A stretch of 64,000 nt of DNA from positions 1,325,501-1,389,500 of the forward strand of contig NZ_LMAF01000002.1 in assembly GCF_001542875.1 (NCBI RefSeq), given 5' to 3'. The notes under the pieces are model-generated. The model saw only the letters and a list, made by a program, of their open reading frames with translations, did not search any database and was not told the origin of the DNA. The position numbers were made by a program, and so were the translations under genes. This stretch comes from Erythrobacter sp. YT30 (lineage in GTDB: Bacteria; Pseudomonadota; Alphaproteobacteria; Sphingomonadales; Sphingomonadaceae). This document shows, one piece after another, positions 7,572-15,269 of the stretch; the first letter of the stretch is position 1, and every line of letters begins with the position of its first letter.

Positions 7572-9665
7572 GTGCGCCGCGTTTTCTTGTTTCTTCTTTC
7601 ATGCGCGTTGGTCCTTGGTGTTCTTCTGCCTTCAGAACAAGCCCAAGCCCAAAGCACATCTGGCACGATCAGCATTTACACTTACCGCACCGTTACCTCA
7701 CGTCTGACCAATGAGAATGAGCGATTGAGCGGTGTTGCAGTCGCGGAGCGCAAAAATGCCGTGGTTGCCGACAGACGCTGGCGCAGCGCAAGGCGCCAAC
7801 TTGAACAAGAACGCGCGAGCGGAAGAGCCTCGGCAGAACGCATCGCGCAGCTTGAAAAACAAGCGGCTAATCGGGAGACGGAATTCAAAGAGACGATTGA
7901 ACGTCTGAATGCTCAGCTTGCTGCAAAGGACGAGGAATTTCAAAGAGCATTACGCGCGGCCACTGCTGCTGGCACCGATTTGCTTCAAAGCGAAGAAGGG
8001 AAGCGCGCTTTAGAATTGATTGCACTAGGCGGTGGCGAAAATACCGAGGCGGGCATTCAAATTCTGCTTGCTGAGCAAGAGATACAAGACCGGGTCGATA
8101 GGCTCAGGATCGCTGACCGGGCACGCTCTATTGCCATCACGCTCCTTGGCCTTAAAGGCACAGCGCCCAGTGCAACGACGGCATCCATCATCAAGCAATA
8201 CACGATAGTCACGGAAAACGACCCAAGCCGCCATTGGGATTGGGTTACACTTGGGAGGCTTTATTTCGATGCTGGACTTCTCACTGATGCTGGTGACGCA
8301 GCTAGTCAGTCTCTAGATACCGCCCAAAGCGAGCGCGATCGGTCCGTCGCTTTCACTGGACTGGGCAATGTGCAGGTTGAGCAAGGTGATCTCAGTAGCG
8401 CGCGCGAAAGCTACAGGAAGGGCTTAGCCATAGCCGAAAAGCTTGCCTCTGCTGATCCCTCCTCAGAGAGCCTGCAGCGCGATCTCTCGGTGAGCTACGG
8501 CAAGACCGGCGATGTGCAGCGCGCTTTAGGTGATCTCACCGGCGCGCGCAAAAGCTACAGCAGGGCATTGAGTATAATTGGAAAACTCACCGCCGCAGAC
8601 CCATCTTCTGCTATTCTGCAACGTGATCTCTCGGTGAGCTATGACCGGCTCGGCGACGTGGAGCGCGCTCAAGGAAATCTCGCAAGAGCACGCTCCAGCT
8701 ATTTGAGTGCTTTGGCTATAAGAGAATTTCTTGCTGACGACGCTCCCTCCTCGGCAAGCCTGCAGCGCGATCTCTTCGTGAGTTACCAAAATATCGGCGA
8801 CGTACAGCGCGTCCAAGGCGATCTTGATGGAGCGCAAGAGAGCTATCGGATGGGGCTAAGGATACTCGAAAAGCTTGCTGCCGCTGATCGCTCCTCAGCA
8901 AGCCTACAGCGCGATCTCTCCGTGATCTTCACCAAAATCGGCGATTTGCAGCGCGCTCTAGGCCAGCTCACCGGAGCGAACGAAAGTTACAAAGAGGGCT
9001 TAGCTATAAGAAAAAAGCTTGCCGCTGCTGCGCCTTCCTCAGCAAGCCTGCAACGCGATCTCTCGGTGAGCTATGACCGGCTCGGCGATGTGCAAAATGC
9101 TGAGGGCAATCTTGTCGGTGCGCGAAAGAGCTACATAAAGGGCTTGGCTATAAGAAAGAAGCTTGCCGCTGCTGCGCCTTCCTCCGCAAGCGTGCAACGC
9201 GATCTCTCGGTGAGCTATGACCGGCTCGGCGATGTGCAATATGCTGAGGGTGATTTTGTGGGTGCACGCAAGAGCTACAGCGCGGCCCTTGCCATAGCCG
9301 AACAGCTCGCTGCTGCCGATCCCACTTCGGCTAGTCTGCAACGCGATCTTTCAGTCAGTCATATAAGGATCGGCAACGTGCAGGTTGCACAAAGGGATAC
9401 CGCAGGCGCTCGCGAAAGCTACCTTTGGGGCTTGGCTATCAGAGAAAAGCTTGCTTCTGCTGACCCCAGCTCTGCTGCCCTGCGACGCGACGTAGCTGGC
9501 AGTCTTTGGAGACTTGCAGAATTAGGTGATCCTGTCTTTCCTTGGTCTAGGGTCGTGGAGCAGCTCGAAGCGATGGATGCTGACGGGGCTTTGTTTCCCG
9601 CTGACCAGCATTTTTTGGAAGAAGCGCGGCGACGGGCGCAATTGGAAGTCGAGGGCACGCCATGA
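7572..9665 (+). CDS. Exported coiled-coil/TPR-repeat protein, module 1
   Basis: 697 aa, starting GTG. A signal peptide (about 1-27, ending AQAQA) is followed by a heptad-like region rich in Arg, Glu, Ala (about 45-130). Next come an intermediate helical part and seven to eight 53-residue TPR-like units with consensus LQRDLSVSYDRLGDVQ-A-GDL-GARKSY--GLAI-EKLAAADPSSAS. The DNA shows the same 159-base period. The last unit degenerates to LWRLAELGDPVFPW. Its stop overlaps the TIR gene by 4 bases (ATGA), so the two are co-translated. Proteins with these repeats can act as sensor scaffolds beside TIR or caspase-like partners; that role is inferred here. If the signal is used, the TPR array sits in the periplasm. 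Confidence 0.85.
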   Translation: MRRVFLFLLSCALVLGVLLPSEQAQAQSTSGTISIYTYRTVTSRLTNENERLSGVAVAERKNAVVADRRWRSARRQLEQERASGRASAERIAQLEKQAANRETEFKETIERLNAQLAAKDEEFQRALRAATAAGTDLLQSEEGKRALELIALGGGENTEAGIQILLAEQEIQDRVDRLRIADRARSIAITLLGLKGTAPSATTASIIKQYTIVTENDPSRHWDWVTLGRLYFDAGLLTDAGDAASQSLDTAQSERDRSVAFTGLGNVQVEQGDLSSARESYRKGLAIAEKLASADPSSESLQRDLSVSYGKTGDVQRALGDLTGARKSYSRALSIIGKLTAADPSSAILQRDLSVSYDRLGDVERAQGNLARARSSYLSALAIREFLADDAPSSASLQRDLFVSYQNIGDVQRVQGDLDGAQESYRMGLRILEKLAAADRSSASLQRDLSVIFTKIGDLQRALGQLTGANESYKEGLAIRKKLAAAAPSSASLQRDLSVSYDRLGDVQNAEGNLVGARKSYIKGLAIRKKLAAAAPSSASVQRDLSVSYDRLGDVQYAEGDFVGARKSYSAALAIAEQLAAADPTSASLQRDLSVSHIRIGNVQVAQRDTAGARESYLWGLAIREKLASADPSSAALRRDVAGSLWRLAELGDPVFPWSRVVEQLEAMDADGALFPADQHFLEEARRRAQLEVEGTP

Positions 9666-10630
9666 TTACCCTTTTTGCCATGCCGGAAGATCGCTCAAAG
9701 GCCGAAGCTATTGTCGATGCCATGGTTACAGACGATCTCGATGTCTGGAACGAGACCGCAATCCCCGGAGGGAGCCAATGGTCTGAGGCACTCGTCAGAA
9801 CAAAGAATACCAAATGTTTGGTGATTTGCTGGAGCGAAGCGGCTCTGGCAGACACGATGGAAGGTAAGCTTTTCCGCGAGGCAGCATTGGATGGTTGCAG
9901 GCAGGGTCGCGCAATAGGAGCGCTCCTTGATCAAGTAAACCCTCCCGAGAGCTTTGCTTGCACGCTCTATAATCTTGCAAGCTGGAGGCTTAATCCGGGT
10001 GGTTGGCGCAGGTTTTTGATTGGCGATGCTTATTTGCGCGATCTTGTGCAGGCAGCCCGGTTCAAACAGGCCAATCGTGATCCCGCTCCTCCTTCCGCGC
10101 CACGAAAGCTTTTCTTACGGCAAGCGGCGGTTCTGTCATCAGCGGTGATTGTTCCAATGGTCGCCTTGGCTAGCTTCACGGATGTCCTACTCAACTTTGA
10201 ACGACGCATCGCTGAACAGCCCAGCGCTAAAGAGCAGGCCGCGTGGGACGCTTTACCAAGTGGGAGCTGTGCAGCGCTAAGGGATTTTGTCAGCGAGTTT
10301 GACGATGGCGTTTACCGTGATCGTGCTGATGCTTTGTTAGGCGCGGCTGTTCCATCAAAGGAAACCGTTTGGGCAAGCCGGGTTCTGGATGACGAGATAT
10401 ACCTATCTCACTCATCAGGAAGCAGAGAAAGCGATGCGGAAGTAGAAGGCAAGCGGCGCTGCGAACTTCTCGTACAAGGCATGGGGGTGCGTAACCTTCA
10501 AGTTAAGGTCAGCGCTTTCCGGCAGGATTGCCAATCCATCGGCTCTGACCAACTGTGCGATTGGCGCGGGACAGCGACCTGTTCCTTTGAAGAACCTCAG
10601 ACGGTGGATGTAGAAACATGCAACCTTTGA
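9662..10630 (+). CDS. TIR-domain membrane protein
   Basis: 322 aa. Residues 1-130 read as a TIR domain: MITLFAMPEDR strand, DVWNETAIPGGSQWSEAL, CLVICWSEAALADTMEGKLFREAA, then GRAIGALLDQV. Glu73 in FREAA is the candidate NADase glutamate. A hydrophobic helix at about 152-175, with RKLFLRQ before it, implies TIR in the cytosol and the C-terminal part in the periplasm. The C-terminal part (SGSCAALRDFVSEFDDGVYRDRADALL, then four cysteines) has no named domain. It overlaps the TPR gene by 4 bases. TIR domains in bacteria commonly cleave NAD+ or make cADPR-type signals on activation. My inference is a membrane-spanning effector triggered through the exported TPR partner. Confidence 0.8.
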   Translation: MITLFAMPEDRSKAEAIVDAMVTDDLDVWNETAIPGGSQWSEALVRTKNTKCLVICWSEAALADTMEGKLFREAALDGCRQGRAIGALLDQVNPPESFACTLYNLASWRLNPGGWRRFLIGDAYLRDLVQAARFKQANRDPAPPSAPRKLFLRQAAVLSSAVIVPMVALASFTDVLLNFERRIAEQPSAKEQAAWDALPSGSCAALRDFVSEFDDGVYRDRADALLGAAVPSKETVWASRVLDDEIYLSHSSGSRESDAEVEGKRRCELLVQGMGVRNLQVKVSAFRQDCQSIGSDQLCDWRGTATCSFEEPQTVDVETCNL

Positions 10631-11246
10631 ACAGATCTTCTGAGTGATAACGGAGTGGCATTGGACCGAATGTGTAACGTAAGCTGCGCTTTGGAACTTC
10701 GGTGGGTTCCATCAATTTTGGCTCCACATAAAAACGGGAGCGGACTGATAGCGAGCAACGAGTGTTTTGCCACTGTTGCTATTCACCTGAATTCATCCTC
10801 AGTTCGTTTGGCGACCTATAAACGGATTTGCGATCCTTCCCAAGGCAAAGCACTTGAAAGCATGCGGGAATTTTGAGTGTAATCTCGTGTATGAATGTTG
10901 GCGATAACTTGGATGAGCTTGACGCTGACGTTCGCGGCCATGTTCCTTGCAACCGTTGCAGGGTGGGTGTCTGTGATTGAACAAAAGCGCTATCTGAAGG
11001 CCGCACGCTAAATGGCCGGTTTTAGTGCGACATCTGTGGACTTTGAAAGGCAGAGTGTGAGGTGAAAGCGGACCAAAGAAGAATGCGTTAGCTGGTCCCT
11101 CAAGAAGCGGCTTGGCTGCATCCGCGCAGGTTTTAGCACGTGCCAATCTGGCTCGCGCCGAACTCAAAAAACCAGCATTCTTGACTAATTTGTAAACGGC
11201 TTCAAATCTGTAGGCATTTCAGTCGCTGCATTTTGGGGGTCATTTC
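10631..11246 (+). repeat. Leader region of TPR-TIR module 2 (second copy)
   Basis: 616 bases without a gene. The first 160 bases are unique. From about 10798 (TCAGTTCGTTTGGCGA) it repeats the module 1 leader: CCCAAGGCAAA, the TGCAACCGTTGCA palindrome (10948-10960) with GATTGAACAAAAGCGCTAT, GCGACATCTGTGGACTTTGAAAGG, and TTGACT (11181) with AAACGGCTTCAAA. Similarity then runs into the TPR gene. Confidence 0.7.
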
Positions 11247-13190
11247 GTGCATCGCGTTTTCTTCTTTCTTCTTTCATGTGCCTTGGTGTTTGGTGTGCTT
11301 GTACCGTCAGAACAAGCCCACGCCCAAAGTACATCTGGCACGATCAGCATCTACACTTACCGCACCGTTACCACGAGGCTCACTAACGAGAATGAGCGAT
11401 TAAGCGGTGTTGCAGTCACGGAGCGCAAGAATGCCGAGGCTGCCGACAGACGGTGGCGCAGCGCTAAACGGCTTTTGCGGCAAGCAAGGGTCAGCGGCAA
11501 AGCCTCAAAGAAGCGCGTGGAACAACTCGAAACCGAAGCGGCCGCCCGTGAAGCCGAATTTGAAAGTACAATCGAAGCTCTTAATGCACAGCTATCGGCA
11601 CTAGATGATCAATTTCGCCGAATGCTTCGTGCAGCAACGGTTGCGGGTACAGACTTGTTGCAAAGCACGGAAGGGAAAAGAGCGCTGGAGTTGATAGCGC
11701 TGGGTGGAGAAGCGAATACGGAGGCTGGCATCCAAATCTTGCTGGCTGAGCAAGATATACGAGACCAGGTCGAGAAGCTGCGGATCGCCGACCGCGCACG
11801 TTCGATTGCTGTCACTTTGTTGGGGCTTAAGGGAACTGCTCCCAGCGCCACAACAGCCGCGATTATCGAGCAATACGAAGTAGTCACTGAGAATGATCCA
11901 GAAAGGCACTGGGACTGGGTTGAGCTAAAGCGCTTGTACTTTGATGCAGGACGCCTAGCCGAAGCAATGCGTGCCGCACGTAGATCGTTGGAAACAGCGA
12001 GTAATGATCGCCAAAAATCTACGGCGCTAAATGCGCTGGGAGAAGTGCAAAAGGCAACCGGTGATCTCGCCGGAGCGCGACAAAGCCACATGATGTCACT
12101 CGCGATTACGAAGGGGATGGCAGCAGCACAGCCCAAGTCGATCATGATCAAGCGCGACCTTGTGGTGGATTACTTAAAAATTGGTACCGTTCAAAAGGCA
12201 CAAGGTGACTTTACTGGAGCACAAGAGAGTTTTTCTGAGGCGTTGAAGATCACACAAGGCATTGCGCATGCCAACCCCTCGCTTGCATTTCCACAACTCG
12301 ATCTCATGGCAAGCTACGGCAGGATCGGGGACTTGCAGATCGCAAGGCGGGACTTGACCGGAGCACGGCAGAGCTATGATGAAATTCTAGAGATAGCGAA
12401 AAAGTTGGTGGCAGCAGATCCAAGCTCCGCCTCACTCCAACGCAGCCTTATGGTTGGTCACACAAAGATCGGTGATATTCAACTAGCGGAAAATGACCTA
12501 AATGGAGCGAGTGAGAGCTATTCAAAGAGCTTAGAAATTCTGGAAAAGCTCACTCAGGGGGATGTGTCTTCGGTCAACTTGAAAAGAGACTTGGCTGTTA
12601 CTTTCGACAAGACCGGAGATGTTCAATTCAAGAAGGGAGACTTAGCAGCGGCGCTTGAAAGTTACAACAAAGCGTTGGGTATCAGGCAAGACCTAGAAGC
12701 CTTGAACCTATCGCCGAGCTACCTAAAGCGCGACCTGTTTCTAAGCCATCATAGCATCGGTAAATTACTGGCTGCACAAGGTGACACTATGGCAGCTCAG
12801 ATGAGCTACGAGAAAGGAATTGCGATACTTGACGAGCTGATTGCCAATGACTCCTCATCCGCTAGACTAAAATTGGATCTTGCGAACAGCATTGACCTCA
12901 TCGGAGACTTGCAAACATCGCAACGTAACCTGACCGGAGCGCGAGAGAGCTATAGGCGCGCACTGATCATAAGAGAAGGCTTGGCGAAAACAAATCCAAA
13001 CTCAGCAATTTTGCGGCGCAGGCTTACACTGAGTTATTGGAGGCTCGCGGATTTGGATGACCCATCATTTCCATGGTCTAGAGTTGTAGGGTGGTTCGAA
13101 AAGATGAAAAGAGACGGCCTCTCGGCACCAGGTGACGGGCGTTTTTTGGAGGAGGCTCGGAGATTGGCAAAGGAGCAAGGGGGATTGTGA
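11247..13190 (+). CDS. Exported coiled-coil/TPR-repeat protein, module 2
   Basis: 647 aa, GTG start. It is closely similar to the module 1 protein over signal peptide, coiled-coil and the following part (both have SEQA-AQSTSGTISIYTYRTVT, ERLSGVAV-ERKNA and LELIALGG-NTEAGIQILLAEQ). It then diverges through about seven 53-residue TPR-like units (KRDLVVDYLKIGTVQ, LQRSLMVGHTKIGDIQ, LKRDLAVTFDKTGDVQ and so on), ending LADLDDPSFPW. The conserved N-terminus with diversified repeats fits duplication followed by change in binding specificity. Its TIR partner gene is reduced to a remnant overlapping the stop codon. Confidence 0.85.
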   Translation: MHRVFFFLLSCALVFGVLVPSEQAHAQSTSGTISIYTYRTVTTRLTNENERLSGVAVTERKNAEAADRRWRSAKRLLRQARVSGKASKKRVEQLETEAAAREAEFESTIEALNAQLSALDDQFRRMLRAATVAGTDLLQSTEGKRALELIALGGEANTEAGIQILLAEQDIRDQVEKLRIADRARSIAVTLLGLKGTAPSATTAAIIEQYEVVTENDPERHWDWVELKRLYFDAGRLAEAMRAARRSLETASNDRQKSTALNALGEVQKATGDLAGARQSHMMSLAITKGMAAAQPKSIMIKRDLVVDYLKIGTVQKAQGDFTGAQESFSEALKITQGIAHANPSLAFPQLDLMASYGRIGDLQIARRDLTGARQSYDEILEIAKKLVAADPSSASLQRSLMVGHTKIGDIQLAENDLNGASESYSKSLEILEKLTQGDVSSVNLKRDLAVTFDKTGDVQFKKGDLAAALESYNKALGIRQDLEALNLSPSYLKRDLFLSHHSIGKLLAAQGDTMAAQMSYEKGIAILDELIANDSSSARLKLDLANSIDLIGDLQTSQRNLTGARESYRRALIIREGLAKTNPNSAILRRRLTLSYWRLADLDDPSFPWSRVVGWFEKMKRDGLSAPGDGRFLEEARRLAKEQGGL

Positions 13191-13336
13191 TCAACTTGAT
13201 TGCAATGCCTGAAGATCGCATCAAGCCAAAGGCTCTTGTTCATGCAATGGTCTCGCCTGACCTTTGCAACTATTGCAAGGCAGGTGGCGACGTCGAGTTA
13301 GCGTCTGGGCCTCAACGAGATCGCATCAAAATATAG
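13187..13336 (+). pseudogene. Remnant of second TIR gene
   Basis: GTG at 13187 overlaps the TPR stop by 4 bases, as in module 1. The frame reads VINLIAMPEDRIKPKALVHAMV, matching the start of the TIR protein (MITLFAMPEDRSKAEAIVDAMV). After SPDL it changes to unrelated sequence and stops at codon 50. The break falls at TTGCAACTATTGCAA (13264-13278), which resembles the palindrome of both module leaders. Thus the 5' end of TIR copy 2 appears joined by deletion to a third leader fragment. Confidence 0.8.
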
Positions 13337-13527
13337 AATGTGGAACGGTGTGAGACCAGCGCCCCAGGGAAGATCAAGCTCATTCAATTCCAGTATGGGA
13401 AAGGTTCAAAACGAGGTTGAGATTTGGTCAAGATCGCCAGGATTTGCCCGATCTAGTGCCCACAGCCTTTACAACTTCAAATCGCCTTCAAGCACTTTGA
13501 CTGAAGGAGCTTAGATGCATTTTTTGA

Positions 13528-14523
13528 CTAGCTCGTTTCGTTCACGCTATTGGTTATTATCGATAGCAGCCTTTCAAATTCATCGTGAGGATCAGCGCCC
13601 TTCCACCTATTTATGAACCGGCAAACAAGATGAAGATTTTCCGGCGTGTAGTGACCATCGCTGTCGATCCTATCTAGCGAGACTAGCAATTCCTTGTCCT
13701 CTTCCTCTCCATCCAATTGCATGCGTAATCCTGAATACGCACAATATCCCTCTTGTATATCGAATATCTCTCGGACCATTTGCTCACATTCTAGTCGTGA
13801 TAGCGTCGTGACCTTCACCTTCGTCTTGCGTTGGATCGTCCGCCCGTCAGCCTGACGCACAATTCCAAGCATTGTATCGGCAAGGCGCGCAGCCATAATC
13901 TCCTTTGGAGAGAAGATGTGCCCACCCTTCGATTGGGCTTCTTCGAGTTTCTTCTGAAACACCGGAAGATCATGCCAATGATCAAGTGGCTCACCGTTTA
14001 CCAGAGCTTGTGCATATTCGGCGTAACTTAGCTCTCCTGACGAGAGCGATTGGAACGTGGCCTCGGTGCTGAGAAAGTCTCTGGCTTTCGGGTGAAGGGC
14101 ATTCCATCGCAATGGTCGTCCATCAGCATCTCGGTCAGACCAACCTGAGCATGGCTTTTCCAATACAAAAACCTCTGGACCGTTTCGTTCTGGCCGATCA
14201 GATTTTTGGAGACTTTCTCGCATTGGCTCATCGGTCGAAAACGACCACCAAATCTCGTCACCCTGTCTGCTAATCCAGAGATCGCCTGCAGTCTCGCTCA
14301 GTTGGGTAGCGATATTGAACCAACGCCCAGCGGTTTGCCTCGTAGGTCGATGTCCTAGTGCCGTGAATGTTTCATTCTGTGCAGCTTCTATGTATCCCGC
14401 CCTGTCGTTGGCCTTCCAGAAGGGATGGATGCGAACGTCATCGAATGTCGCCAACGTCGAATTGGCTTTTGCCAGTGGCCAAAGGCTGTTCCCTTGACCG
14501 AAGTTGGCAACATACACTTTCAT
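13528..14523 (-). CDS. HNH-type nuclease-like protein in restriction operon
   Basis: 331 aa. The C-terminal third has CAYSGLRMQ, then LVSLDRIDSDGHYTPENLHLVCRFINRWKG, the D-R/N-L-C pattern of HNH endonuclease domains, although the first histidine is replaced (SLDRIDS). The N-terminal two thirds have no recognised domain. It overlaps the upstream YgjP-like gene by 4 bases (ATGA) and ends the leftward hsd operon. Role inferred: an accessory nuclease or modifier of the type I system. Such add-on genes are not part of the standard hsdMSR set. Confidence 0.75.
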   Translation of the reverse strand: MKVYVANFGQGNSLWPLAKANSTLATFDDVRIHPFWKANDRAGYIEAAQNETFTALGHRPTRQTAGRWFNIATQLSETAGDLWISRQGDEIWWSFSTDEPMRESLQKSDRPERNGPEVFVLEKPCSGWSDRDADGRPLRWNALHPKARDFLSTEATFQSLSSGELSYAEYAQALVNGEPLDHWHDLPVFQKKLEEAQSKGGHIFSPKEIMAARLADTMLGIVRQADGRTIQRKTKVKVTTLSRLECEQMVREIFDIQEGYCAYSGLRMQLDGEEEDKELLVSLDRIDSDGHYTPENLHLVCRFINRWKGADPHDEFERLLSIITNSVNETS

Positions 14524-15269
14524 TCGATTTCAACGACTGCGCTAACATCCTTGGGCCATTGCTCACTACGCAGAGGAAGAGAGTTGAGCCGATCCCGTTG
14601 GCTTCTCCAATTGGGCATGTGCCGATTGAGAAGGGCCACGAACCGATCTCCATGATTTGGTTCGATTAGGTGCGCCATCTCATGCAAGACGATGTAACTG
14701 AGGCATTCAGGCGGTTTCTTGATGAGTTCCAAGTTCAGCCAAATACGATAACCAGTCGAACTGCATGAACCCCATTTCGTTTTCATCTTCTTGATCGATA
14801 GTTCGGGGGCAGCGATTTCCAGCTTGCATGCCCACACGCTTACGAGATCAGCAGTTCGCTGCCGCAATTCATTACGTTGCCATCTTTGGAATGCCCGCTC
14901 TTTGAAATCCCTATCTGACCCAGTTGGAACGCGAAGCTCAATCCATTCTTGCGATGCGATGGAAACGCATGATGCACCACCGCTTTCGATCAATTTGAGA
15001 CGATATTGCTGACCGAGATGATAGTGGGTTTCGCCGGACACATACAATCGCTCACTTTGTCGCGATTGCTCCTGAAAAGCACGCATGTGCCGCTTAATCC
15101 ATCCCAAACGGGACACCACAGCGACGCGCACTGCATCCTCGCTGACGGTTGGGGGCGCAGCAATCCGAACTCGGCCATTCGGTGGGTAGACGCCTAGGTG
15201 CAGGTTCTTGATCTGCTTACGGTCAAGTTCGACTTCTAGATCGCCAATTTGCAACGACCTAGTATTCAT
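14520..15269 (-). CDS. YgjP-like zinc metallopeptidase-domain protein (DUF45/M48-like)
   Basis: 249 aa. The metal site is clear: LSYIVLHEMAHLIEPNHGDRF gives HExxH plus a third histidine. KMKTKWGSCSSTGYRIWLNLELIKKP is the hallmark preceding segment of the YgjP/WLM-like family. ATG 15269 overlaps hsdR by 11 bases and its own end overlaps the HNH gene by 4. This family is frequently found with type I restriction systems, which I recall as a recurring gene-neighbourhood fact, though its role there is not settled. Confidence 0.88.
   Translation of the reverse strand: MNTRSLQIGDLEVELDRKQIKNLHLGVYPPNGRVRIAAPPTVSEDAVRVAVVSRLGWIKRHMRAFQEQSRQSERLYVSGETHYHLGQQYRLKLIESGGASCVSIASQEWIELRVPTGSDRDFKERAFQRWQRNELRQRTADLVSVWACKLEIAAPELSIKKMKTKWGSCSSTGYRIWLNLELIKKPPECLSYIVLHEMAHLIEPNHGDRFVALLNRHMPNWRSQRDRLNSLPLRSEQWPKDVSAVVEIE

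Noticed and set aside
8400..9500. 159-base repeats that might be taken for a CRISPR-like or satellite array
   Set aside because: The period is a whole number of codons (53) inside an open frame and encodes TPR-like units; no spacers.
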